The notes under the pieces were generated by a model. That model did no database searches, was not told the origin of the DNA, and saw only the letters and a list, made by a program, of their open reading frames with translations. A DNA stretch of 64,000 bases from Quillaja saponaria (taxonomy: Eukaryota > Streptophyta > Magnoliopsida > Fabales > Quillajaceae), in contig CM055612.1 of NCBI GenBank assembly GCA_029379385.1, forward strand, positions 4,278,001-4,342,000. Reading direction: 5' to 3'. Of this stretch, positions 25,366 to 37,400 are shown one piece after another. A program made the translations under genes and the position numbers. How positions within the stretch are numbered: position 1 is the first letter of the stretch; the number at the start of each line of letters is the position of its first letter.

Positions 25366-27141
25366 TCAAAGGTCAGGCATGCCCTTCCCTGTTTTAGCAT
25401 CATAAGTCTTCTCCATCACAAGATCTATAGGAGTATCTTTGGGACCAGCTGCAAAAGTAATCAAAAAGGCATGAAAGACAGATGGTAAGTAGAAAAAATC
25501 ACACATTTAGAAGCGAGACAAGTGACTATGATAATTTAGAAAGCTGCAATTTCATTCTAAATTCTGTACATTCATCTCCAGGATTTGCATGTGTAATGCA
25601 ACTGGTGGTGTCAGATAATTAGCTCAATGAATTCAATGAGACACGGTATGACAAAAGACCTAAACCATGTCATTTCCACAATATGTATGTAGAGTTTTCT
25701 AATTGTGATTCTCAAATGGATCATGTACATATACACTTATCTGGGCAATGAAATATTGAATAGATTGATGACACCTTAATTCTGATACTTCCATGAATAG
25801 GAAAAACAACACTGTCCCCAAATGTGCATCTCACAAGATTAATTTTGACTTTAGCGGGACTAGGCCCAGGATCACTGTGGATTACAAACATAATCCATAG
25901 CTATCCATCTATCTATCTAAAACAATAATTGCATATTTTGCCAGTAGGTAGTAGATACTATGCCAGAAGCCAGTTAGTGAGAGATGATGCATACAAATTG
26001 ATGATGGAGACTCATGAGTGGCCGCTCTTAGCTAAACTTTTTTTTTTCGGGGTAGCGGAAGGGGAAGTAGGCATTCCAGGAGAGTAGACCCTTGGACCTC
26101 CTAGATAGGCAGGGATAGCATTCTTAGCCTCTTAGCTAACCCTTGCATTGCCTCCTCATTGATTATCTGTTAACTATACGTGTGACACAGAACTAATTTG
26201 TTTGCGTTGATTTCATGTAGAAAAATCAAAATGCATCTTCAGAAAAACATTCTTGAGTAACTACTTATACAAGGAAGAGAACTAAAACTTTAAATTATTA
26301 CCAACTGTAGGTCTTGGGGTAGTTCTTATCTTTAAGATCTCCGGACGAGGGATTATGGACCCCGATGTCCCTATACCTCTTGATACTCTGACTTTAGTAC
26401 CGTCTTCAAGATATCTTACTCCAACCTTGCAGGGTTTCCTGTATAACTAAATGTTAATTAGCTATTGACGAAGTGCCACATGGAAAAATAAACAAGTACC
26501 AGCATTACAGGTTCAGATACCCTGTCACTGGATCTAGGACTTGAACATTTGAGGCATGGAGTGGCGCTTCAACTGTAAAGATCCCCCCTTCATGGCCTTG
26601 GCCTTGCTTGATGTGTTTCTTGACCTAAAAAGAGGTGATAGAAAACATTGAACGTGAAAACTATTAACCAGAAGTAAGATGTAATAAGATAGATATAACT
26701 CATTTTAATATCAGAAGTTGACACAACCCTTCTTGATATCAGAAGAATATGAACTGAACAGATTTTTGACAAGCTAGAACCAATAAACATATGCAATATT
26801 GTCATTCATTAATACTTCAAACTAGAAATTTAATAATTCGGAAGTCCACTAAAATTCATGATTTCATAAACTGGGGAAGACTGAGACTTTGTGTCTCTCA
26901 CCAGATTTTTTCCTTCAACAATAACACGATTCTGGGAGCGAATTACTCGCTTAATAACCCCACTCTCACCTTTATCTTTTCCCCTAATAATCGTCACCTG
27001 CCACAAGTAAGGACAATAAATTGCAAACACAAATAAAGACAATAATGAATAAACACTTGCAAATAAGAGTCATTCTTTTACATTATCTCCTCTGAGAATC
27101 TTCCAGTGCCTAATGAGTTTCTCAGCTGCTTTCCATCCCAT
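25366..27141 (-). CDS. Organellar ribosomal protein uL24 (KOW motif)
   Basis: Coding exons: 27082-27141, 26902-26997, 26521-26624, 26302-26438, 25366-25448; 480 nt, 159 aa. The protein starts MGWKAAEKLIRHWKILRGDN. The KOW region is about residues 20-50 (VTIIRGKDKGESGVIKRVIR, then NRVIVEGKNLV). It continues VKKHIKQGQGHEGGIFTVEA, then SNVQVLDPVTGKPCKVGVRY, and ends KGMPDL. Length and ending match the nuclear gene in Arabidopsis annotated as a KOW-domain or mitochondrial-type L24 protein. uL24 binds 23S-type rRNA early in large-subunit assembly. No separate targeting peptide is obvious, so mitochondrion rather than plastid is inferred from family resemblance. The ATG is preceded by an acceptor (CAG, 27154-27156), which puts an intron in the leader. 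Confidence 0.92.
26036..26160 (-). mobile_element. Probable SINE with poly-A tail in uL24 last intron
   Basis: On the minus strand it reads GTTAGCTAAGAGGCTAAGAA (box A-like), then GGAGGTCCAAGGGTCTACTC (box B-like), then a C-rich body ending GCTACCCCG and a run of ten A. The order head, body, A-tail fits a SINE. It is in sense with the gene. I found no clean target duplication. Confidence 0.55.
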
Positions 27142-27496
27142 TTCAAATTGGCTCTGTAGAACCAGAAGAAACAACATACTAAATGTGGAAAAAGAAGAGA
27201 AGTAATCTTCAGAACTTCAAAAACTAAATTTCTCCCAAAAAAAAAAAAAAAAAGAACAATTGGGAGAGAAGAGAATATATAACCCTTTTGTTCCAACTAC
27301 AATTAGAAGGCTATAAATTACTTTAGAGGATTAAAGACCCTAAGCATTTCCGCAGACTCGCAGTCGCAAAAAAATGCATTGACGGTGAAGTAAATGCCAT
27401 GACTATTCATAAAAAAGATAACTAAAATATTACCTTTTGCATGGAAAAATATAACATTCATGAATGGAGTCAACATAAACCACGCTGCCAACATTG

Positions 27497-27536
<40 letters not shown>

Positions 27537-28130
27537 TCCTAAACAAGTTTTCTAACTCAATATCAAATATGAAAAACAAAGAAAATCACCTTGGAAATTA
27601 GAAAAAAGAAAACATGCCCAACAATAACATACTTAAAATATGAAACTATGCTTTCCTACAACTAAAAGTTCAATCCTCAACAAACATTAACACAATAAAA
27701 TAGATAAACAAACTGAAAAAATCCAGTTTTTTACAAACTTGAACAACTCCAACGTTTTTATTTTTTTTCAATGATTCAACAAATTTTCTGAAGTAGAAAT
27801 TAAAGAAACAAAAAAAAAAAAAAAAAAAAAAAATTTAATTACATATTAGCTCAAAATGAGAAGCTCCACCAAATTAATCTATTGACTCACCAAATTCACA
27901 AATAAATTGTAATTTCATAGCCCGAAACACTATCATCTGGAAATTAATCAACAATCCTCAATGCCTAACTGCAACAGCTTCAATAGGCTACAAAAATCAT
28001 CCGGTGACAGTGACTAACCTTGAGGTGCAAAACGAGAGAAGAAGCTGGAACCAATACGTTTAGGCGAAGGTCCAGACCGCACACGGTGGACAGCGTCGGA
28101 GAATGAGGAAGGCTGTGAGGGGTTCAAAAA
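27142..28130 (-). promoter_or_regulatory. uL24 leader, 5' UTR intron and first non-coding exon
   Basis: An acceptor just upstream of the ATG (exon edge 27153) pairs well with a donor (GTTAGTC, just below 28020), giving a leader intron of about 866 bp. The non-coding exon would be 28020 to about 28100. The intron contains an (AT)n microsatellite (27500-27534) and a long poly-A run (27811-27832). Confidence 0.6.
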
Positions 28131-28139
28131 CCCTCTGTC

Positions 28140-29320
28140 AATGAAACGTTATCGTTTTCGCCCTTTTTTTTTTCTTTTTTTTCTCGCTTAGCAGTATGTC
28201 AAATGCAGATCCGACCCAATCACATATGGGTTAGAGGGTCGGTGAATTAACGGGTAGAATTGTATGTCGATCTAAAAATAAAATTTTTAATTTATTTTTT
28301 TATCAAATTTAAATAAATTACTCTAACATTTCTAGGATGATGTCAAAATTATACGAATTTCCTTCTATTCTTAGTTCTTACAATTTATATATGCCTCTCT
28401 TGAAATTTAAAAATAAGTTATAACTTAACTTAAATTCTGAAAAATTAACACAAATATTAAAAATGCCCTTAGTTGTTATTATTAAGAGATATAAATAATT
28501 TTAACTTTATTATATTAATTTAGTGAAAATAAGGAATAATTTAACTAATAATAAGATATAAGTTAAAATTAAATAATTAATAATTCTTACAATAATAATT
28601 GAACTTAAAATTGACAACAAATTATAGTAATTTAAAAATATTATTTTAATTAATTTATTATTATTTTAGTTTTTATATATTATGTTATAAATAACTTTTA
28701 TTTATAAATAATTTTAATTATATTTATTTATGTTATCATTAAATTTGTTTACTAATGCTAAGATCAAATATATATATATCTTTTAATAAAATCATTTAAT
28801 TTTAGTCTATTATATATATATTTTTTATTAATAGTTTAAATTTATACACCACTATTACCTTCCTATTTATATGTTGTAAAAGGTTTGTAGTGTCCCACTT
28901 GAGCAATGGATAAATGAGAGAACTTTTGTTTGCTAATTGCCTTTGACTAAGTATGAGCCCAAACGACCTGCGGCACAAGGATCCGAATCCTCGGTTGAGA
29001 GGAGGCTGTGTCATTGTGCCTTCATTTTAGAATAGAATATCCTCCACGTACAGAAGAGGATCCAAATCCACTGCGATAGTTGTTTACCATGTTCTTCTCG
29101 TCCATCTTAGCAAGACAAGTTCTCCGGAATTTACTCATGGAATGCATCATAATATGGCAAACCAGAAGTCACAAGGTTCTAAGGAAGTTGAAGTCTGTCT
29201 TACTTCCCAGTTGCCAAAGCATTACTACAATGCATGCCCCAATATTAGGCAGTTTTAGAAAGAAAACAAAAGGTTACGACAAAATTATTGTGTATGAGAA
29301 AATGTGTAAGGACGTATGTG
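28140..29320. other. AT-rich spacer and TauE/SafE 3' UTR
   Basis: 28200-28860 is extremely AT-rich without a gene. 28860-29060 is more balanced and contains GTAGTGTCCCACTTGAGC, a phrase common near retroelement LTR ends, but no element could be delimited. About 29060-29320 is probably 3' UTR of the next gene; a 102-codon + strand ORF across it is taken as chance. Confidence 0.45.
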
Positions 29321-32300
29321 CTATGATTCATATCTGCAGAGATTCTCAAAGCCCATGTATTCATTGTGCTCAATCTTCTCGATCATAGTTGCTATGCCAA
29401 CTCCACCTAACAAGTAATCAAACTTGCTTGAGAATTTGATGATCTGTATATTCTGAATATCAGTAAACCAAATAAGGGTGAGAGACAATGCCTACCTAAT
29501 GAGATTGCGCTAACAAATACGATGAATGCTAAAATGAAGATGACAAGTGATGCCCTCCCAAGAACGATGATCAGCCTTCTGACAACATGCTGTCCAATGA
29601 AGGCAGCAATAGTAGCTACCAGAGTGAAGTAGAGAGCTGTAGAACATAAAATGTAAAAGTAAAGGAAAATAAGATTAACCACATTTCTGCCTGAAGGAGG
29701 AATTTTGTAGATCTATCATCTTGTTCAAGTGTTTAACGTTTACTGAGGCAAGAAACACAACAAACAAGAAAAAGAGTCATCTAATTGTTTGGCACTTACC
29801 ATTCGGAACTGGAAATCGTTTCAGCAGGTAGTATTCTACAACAGACATAGATGAGGAGAAGGTCATGGCGAAGGTGGCTGTAGCACTTGACACCTGATCA
29901 AAAATTATTATAAGGTTAAAGGTAGCTAAATTCTTTTTCCATTCCTCTCCCAATGTGATTTTTAACTCTCATAGAGGAGGGAATGTTTGTTTGTACACTT
30001 GCATAAAGAATTTCAAAATTTTCAAATGGATATTAATGGCAGGTTATTATGACTCCAACCCAGTGGTCTCCCTGATTTTGCAGAAGATAAAATAGATATA
30101 GCATTTTCTGATGTAACAATTGCCATAGCAACAAGTTTCTTTTTGCCTTTTGTTTTTCCATCTTTTTCACCTTCTCAACACATATGCCTTATGCAAGTTT
30201 CCTGGACGCCTTATGACCATCGTGAACTGATTCCCAGAATCTTTAAGATCAGAACTTTTACCAAGCATTCTAAACCTGAGTCTATTTCCCTTTTGCAGCA
30301 TGAGTTTGCTGATTCACAATATCATAATAACTCCAAAACTTTGTTTCTAATGATGACACAATGTGTCTCCAGAAACTCACCTGAGGGGGAGCTCCCAGCT
30401 CCAAAAACATTGGACCCATAATAAATCCTCCCCCCAGTCCAAGCAATCCCCCAACTATTCCTGCCAGTACACCACAAGCACAATAGATAACCAGCTGTTG
30501 CACTTTCCAGTTTGTTCTTTCTTCTACATTAGAAGCAGTTATTCTCCTCCCCTTGTACAGGCCAATTGCTTCATACAGAGATGCCCCAACTGAAACTGGG
30601 ATCTGCAGAACATTAAAGTGATGCTTCAGCTTTTAAATATTGTTGCAACAGTTATTAGAAAACATTTTGACAATCTCAGCTTCAAATCCTCCATCATTTG
30701 CATTCAGAAAAGCATACAGCAGATAAGTGTGTGTTTATGTTTGGCACATAAGCACCCTATCTGGATTATATTATTTGGAGCTATTTATTCAAATTGAATT
30801 ACCTGTAACAAGTTCAGTACCCAATATGCTGTTGAACAAGTAGCTGCATGACTCTATTGCCAACAGGGAATGATTATTCTTGAAGTTAACACTGAGCCTC
30901 TCGATCCAACATAACGAAAAATAAATTTATAATACAAATCGCTTAACGATATTAAATAAGTGAAGAGCAAACCTTTGCGATCTGCAGTGCAAGGAATGCA
31001 ACCCAAACAAAAACAAGAAGTCCAAGTTCTTTCCAGTACACGTTTTTAAGAATAGTCACCTGCAATCACACATATTAATTAGATTCCATTAGTCTTTGTA
31101 TCCCATAGGACCATAACACCCACAAAGTGTGCTGACCTCTGGTTCCCTGGTGTCCTTTTGTATACCATTGTCTGGGCCGCTCGGAAGAGGCCTGTATTCT
31201 ACTTCTCCACCCCTAGAACCTGTTGAATGGGAAAGAAAAATTAATACATGCTGATTTGAGATTTGAGAAAGAAGTATGAGCAAGGATTTGAAACAATTTT
31301 AGGAATAGTACATCAAATTACCAGCTGACTCCAGTTGCCTATCAGCCTCCTAAAACGGGAAACAAGTGAGATTCACACCAGTAGCAGCAAATTTGTCTAT
31401 TATTACAACTATACTGCTAAATTGTTTATACACTTGGACTACACATGAGAAGAATACACTATAATTTACTCATCATTGACAGACTAAATTCTTCTTTGTA
31501 GTCAACTAATTCAAAGATATAAACTGATCACAAATAATTCAATTTCTTACTACCAAATTAGAAGGCCTTTTCTACAATTATAGGCTTGAAGTATACAGTG
31601 GATGAAGTATAGGAGTACGGAGTACCTTTTTCATTAGTGTTTCCTTTTTCCATGTTTCAACACCCTTTAAAAATGCTTTTGTTGATGTGCCTGCCAGCCA
31701 ACATAATCAGTCAGTTTTTTACATAAGCAGAATGCCTAATCAAAGTTGTAAATCAGCACGACATTACCTATGAAAAGAATAATGAGCAGAACAGTAACCA
31801 TCCAGTCAGCAAATATCACATTGAAAGTCACTCCTATGCTAATTCCAAGCATGAGCATTGGTTGGATGAGCAGTGCCAAATCATAATCGATAATGGGCAT
31901 ATCCCGAGTAGGATGCCTAAGCTTAAGGTTGTAGAAAACCGTTGAACAAGCTGCACCAAAGATCATACCTGAAACAAACAAGTATCATGGTAAAAAACTT
32001 TGTCGGAGAGAACAGCTTCAAAAGGATGAACCTGCAGATTCAACTAAAAAACACTGGTTGTTCAACTCATAGCAAACAATAAAGGGGGTACCCAAGGCAG
32101 TAAACCAAATAGAAAGGAATTATTGAATAGGCTTTAAACATTCAGTAAAGAAATGGGCAAGTATCAATGTCCATTTTCTTAAAAATTAAAAGTAAAAAAA
32201 AGAAAAAAGAAAAACACACTCTTCATTTTCTTTATCTCTTTTCCTTTTTCTTTTTGAGGGAAGTACAATGCAGTTATTTGTTTTACCTGTACTAGTCATA

Positions 32301-33075
32301 AAAACCCATTAAGTCGGGTATTTCAAGTGGCAGAGGAGTAGTGAAAAAGTTATGGGAATCGAATAAGAACATCTCTTACATTTTGATATAGCTGTTGCAG
32401 TTTTTGGATCAAATCCAATGATTAGGCTAAGCATAGGAACAAAAATGCCACCACCACCAACCCCACCTACACTTCCAAATGCAGCTCCAAAAAATCCAAT
32501 TGTAGAACCCACAATAATTGGCCACCCCAATTCCATATCCTGTAAAAGTAACACCCAGAGCTTCCGTATATAAATTTCCAACAGTCATAACTTGTTTCAC
32601 AATGTGCAAACGAAAATGGTACAAGCCAATAAAATGACAAAGTTTAGATTCCAGTGAACGATGACCCCACATTTCTAAATACCCGTAGCCCACACAGACC
32701 CAGTAACATATAAAACAGACGAAGACAGAAAAATTCAAATTAAAGGATATCAACGGGAGAAGTGAATTCCACTCACTTTTGGGGTATTTCATTGTGATTA
32801 GCTAAACGACAGTAATAAAGATCCAGTGCAATATTGATAAGGCTTACCGGCCAAACATGTTGATAACCTGATTTAGTTGATTCCCATAAGAAATTTGCAG
32901 CTTTAAAAAGAAAATTATTTTCGGATCTTTCAGTCCCACTGAATCTTGAAGCTTCTGGATGCAGGCCTCTTTCCCCAGAAACAAACACAAAAAATGATAC
33001 GAAGTTGGACAACACCACCACCATCCATATTAACCTCAGGCCCCATCGCCCTTTCTCTCCAAATTCATTCGTCAT
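29321..33075 (-). CDS. TauE/SafE-family membrane protein (putative anion exporter)
   Basis: Exons: 32848-33075, 32380-32539, 31768-31968, 31626-31690, 31322-31349, 31137-31219, 30973-31059, 30803-30853, 30381-30602, 29800-29893, 29496-29636, 29321-29406; 1446 nt, 481 aa. A hydrophobic segment near residues 15-35 acts as signal or first membrane span. Two TauE repeats follow. The first has [20 protein letters not shown], then GGGIFVPML; the second has [20 protein letters not shown], then [20 protein letters not shown]. Both carry the Gly-rich loop and the P-Q/K-x-A/S-T-A motif of the family. A hydrophilic loop ([32 protein letters not shown]) separates the halves. The family includes bacterial sulfite/organosulfonate exporters; the substrate of the plant members is not settled. 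The ATG at 33075 is the first in-frame Met of a fully open exon. Confidence 0.92.
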
Positions 33076-33079
33076 TTCT

Positions 33080-34438
33080 AAATTTACCAAATTCTTTTGG
33101 TAACTTCCTCTATTTCTCTCTCCTCTTTACCAGCCCAAGAAATTTTCACAGAGAATTTTCAAATTCTATTCTCAATTTTCAACCCCAGTTCACAGGAAAC
33201 TTCTAAATAACTATAATTGCACCAGTGAATGTGTACGCCCTTTTTGGTTGGCAAGAAACCTCAGGTAGATAAAGAAACCCAAAAAGATTGTATCTTGAAT
33301 TGATTCGTCGAGTGTTAAGAGAAAGAAACTTGAGCTTCAAAGGAACAAAAATGGAGGAGATTGTATTCCCAGAAATTTGCTGTAGGCCGTGAAAATGAAG
33401 AAAGCGTTGCTTCTCTAAAGTGCCACTCTCTGGGGAGTGTCCTTGTTCAAGAGTATAGCGAGAAAAAAAATTGCCCACCACACACATTGGCGTAAATAGG
33501 TGGTTCGTGGTTTTTTCTTTTTCTAATTTAGGATTAAAGCAAAAACGACAATTGTCTCTAGCCCAATCCTTCGTTTCACAGTCATCTCTTGCTTTATCCA
33601 ATTTTGTTTTCTGGTTGAAGCATTGGCTCAATACAACAATAAATATCAATTTAATTTGGGGTTAAAGGAGGAAATTTGTTTCAATAACGATGTTCATTAG
33701 TTTCAACCCATTACAGCCATTATCATACTATATCCATCTTATTGATGGTATCCACTTTTGAAGATAAGTAGAGTTTGTTAGGAAAAAAAAAATGATAATC
33801 ACAAACTCTTTCAGTAATTTTTATTCTTAATGTCATTTTTTTTTTAATTCTCAAAATTTCAACCCGTCTTTCAAGAACACCCTGCAAGTGCCAAGCAGAG
33901 TTCTCCAACTCATCAGTCATCACGTAGATCTGTTTACACCATTCTCCTTCCTTGTTTCAAGGACTACTTTTCTAAACTAATGTATAACTCAGTTAAATTT
34001 TATAAATATAATATTTTGTCATTAATATTTCACCATTATTTTTTATATCATAGAGACCAACATTTTAAATGAAAAATTTATGAGAAGGAAGAGAACCTTC
34101 CGCTCCGGAAGAAAATTATGCCTCGTTACTTTGTTAGGCTAAATAGTAATAAAAGAAAAAGTATGATACCGATTAAGAAATAAAAGGGCTAGGATGACTG
34201 TAGACAAAAGGGGAAGGCTGGAGGGTATACACTTATAGATCATCCTGCTAATCCATTGTAGTTTTGAGATAACTTGAACCATGGACCTACTTTAAAAGAC
34301 TTTTTTTTTCCTCGATCTGCAGTTGAACAAGTTAGCCAAGTCTAAGCTTTTAAGGTGATGGTTCCTCAGGGTAATAACAGTATCTCTTATCTTCTCTGAA
34401 TTGAAAAGTAATTGTTTTTTGTTTGATGGCTCTTCAAC
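33080..34438. other. Spacer between TauE/SafE start and SPP end
   Basis: No gene is seen. A 148-codon minus ORF (33203-33649) in the upstream region has no recognisable domain and probably lies in leader or promoter DNA. SPP 3' UTR is on the right. Confidence 0.45.
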
Positions 34439-37400
34439 TTATTCCACTTTTTTGTTAGAAGATTTGGCATCAGTTTCCTCTTGAGATGAAATGGCAGTCT
34501 TGGACTCATCAAACTCCAACAACTGCATCATAACAGAGACCATCAGTGCACCTTAGTTAAACCACGTATAGCTTACACATGTAGCATACTTCTGACAACA
34601 ATCATTGAAATACCATATTTTCTAATGGATGGAGTCAACTAAACATGAAGTGGAAATAACAACATCGTATGAGCTAAGTAAAATGATCAGAGTTTAATAT
34701 ACTAAAAAATTGATCAACAATGTTTCCTGCATACCTTTAAAAGCAACTGCAATTTATTGGCTCCTTCATATGTTACAAAACTAAAAGGTACAGCTCAGTA
34801 ATAATATAGGGTCAAGATAAATGGCTTTAAACTCTTGATATTTAGCATCTAAAGCCATTGACATGACTTGCAAAAGAATAAATCATGATTTACCCAACAA
34901 ATTAAGTTTTTAAAGACACAGCATTTTGCTGCAGATGTCAATGACCAAGTAAATCAACAATCAAATTATGTATGCCTCCAACGTGAAAAATTTCAGTTCC
35001 ACATATTTAACAATTTAAGTTAAACTTATGCATGAATAAGGGATAAATAAATCCAAAACCAGAAACTAGATAATATTCGGGGTTAGAACCAACCTGTTTG
35101 ACATCACCATTCCATGTGCAGTGAGCAGCCAAAAATCCAATTACAGCAGGTACAATATACAAAAGTGCAGGCTGAAATAGTAAAAATCAAAAGCCAAAAC
35201 CAATAAATATGTAAAAAAAAGGAGATTTATTGGCTTGCTAAATTTCCTATGCTAACCCGGCTATATACTGTAATTAATGATAACAAGACAAAACAGAAAA
35301 TGAAAGTAGACCATGAAATTGTCACCTGTGCAGCCTGAAACCAGTTCATGACAATTATTGTGAGGACCAAACCAAAAGTGTATCCTAAAAATGCACTCTT
35401 GAAATACCGGCTGTCTTTTCCTCTTGAGACATCAAACCGCAAGGCTAATGCTACAAAAATGCCTAAGAACACAAATAAAAAGAATGGAAGTGTTCAGAAA
35501 AGAAAAAGATTGTCCTTTAGTTTATATGACATTCAAATATGGGCATACATATCACAATGTTAAATGGCCATTAAAAGTAAACATTCACAAGCTACAAGTG
35601 AATAAATGACCCTCACTGAAACATACTCTCACCTTTAAGTACTTAACACAGATTATGGAAGACACCACTTGAGGCCATGGAAACAAACCATTTTTTAGTC
35701 TTATTATCTGACTGTATATTCTATTACCAGAGACATACTGGTCAGCAAAATGATCCTTAATGCATCAAAATTCGCATTACTACCACTTGAAATAATAATA
35801 AAAGACATGGTTGCCTGAAACTTATTCAATTTGAGAGAACCATCTTAAAGAGTTTAATTCATAAATGTAACAAACATCTCTGCAGTTTTCTGTAGTCAGA
35901 ACACCACCAACAGGCATAAATAATGACAGAATAAATAATACTAAAAACAAGAAAAGGGACTTATTTCCCATCAGAAAGGGGGCGGGGGAATATTCTTATC
36001 TTCAAGTATATGTGTACAACAAATGCAATCCCAGAAGAAAACAGATCTATCCCCACAACCGAGCCCAGAAGATGAACTTAGTAAATGACAATTTTGTGAT
36101 TGACAAAGCTTCTCTACGTACAAAATTTGACATATATTTTTTAGGAAAAGAAAGGAGGTTTACCCCCTGGCCAAATGGTCTGAGAAAAGGCAAGGTGCAA
36201 GGTATGCTTCATTACTATTTTTGACAAAAACATCAAAAATACATCTGCATCAACACAGCTTAAACAGAACCCTCTTGTGCAACTCCAATGGCAAAAGGCT
36301 CAAAGGAGATTTGAGACAAACTGGTCTCAGAAGCCAGGGGAAGAAATCAAGAAATGCACTCAAATAGAGACAAAAAAATGCATCACTGGGTTTTTGAGAG
36401 TTTTAAACTCAAGCTTGTTACAAATTTAACTCCACTAACAAGATCTTTTGAAGGCCTTCTATGATTGACAATATGGATAAGCATATGAAAGGAACAAAAG
36501 CAGCATATTTTTGAATATACATGATCCATACAAACTCCAGGAGATCACAAATATGAACTACTGGTAACCTCCATAAAAAAAAATGATAATAGGTTAACGA
36601 CCTTACCAGGGATAACAATGTCACCAAGTCCAAGCATGGAAAATGGCCGTGCAGAATCTGCAGTCGGGAACAAAAGCTGCAGTCTCATCACAGTGAATGA
36701 TATTAGGAATTGTTTCACATTATTTAATAACATGATCTCAGATAAAAAGTATATTGAGATTCACAAGAAGGAAGGGAAAAAAGACCAGATTTGTGTCACA
36801 GCTGAGTTGGAGATCTAACCTTTATAGGAGCGTCGAATGATTTTGCAACACTAACCATCACTGGCGTAAAGAAAACCCAGAAAATGTCATACACAAATAG
36901 TCCAGCCTGCAGGGCAACATGAAGAAGAAATAACATACATCAGCATGATATGAGATTCATTCTTAATTAGTAGACACCAGGATTAACAATTATTATCTGA
37001 ATGAAACTAAAGAATATTCTTTACAATGTGTGTAAAACCAAAGAGTGCTGGATTTTTAACCTTTACTCAAGTAAGCTAACACCAAAATAGGTGTAACAGA
37101 AAATATCTTTACATATTTTTATCATTCACATAAAAAGTTTTACATGAAAAAGTAAGCATGTATACTGGATTTAAACTTTTGCTTTTTAAAAAAAATAAAT
37201 AAATAAAGATACAATTAAACACTGACAGAGGGAAACATAAATTTGTTTAGAGAGAGCAAAACAAAAAAAACAAAAAAAAACAAAAAACCAGCCCAAGTTT
37301 CTCCCTTAAGCAAACTGAATCATGCCCATGATGAGAAAAGATTGGGTAAATTAACTCTTTGCAGCCTATGGTTAATAGACTAAAAGATCACCAAAACAAG

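Noticed and set aside
29080..29388. 102-codon + strand ORF
   Set aside because: It overlaps the last exon and 3' UTR of the TauE/SafE gene on the other strand and shows no domain.
33203..33649. 148-codon minus-strand ORF upstream of TauE/SafE
   Set aside because: No recognisable motif, and it lies where leader or promoter DNA is expected.
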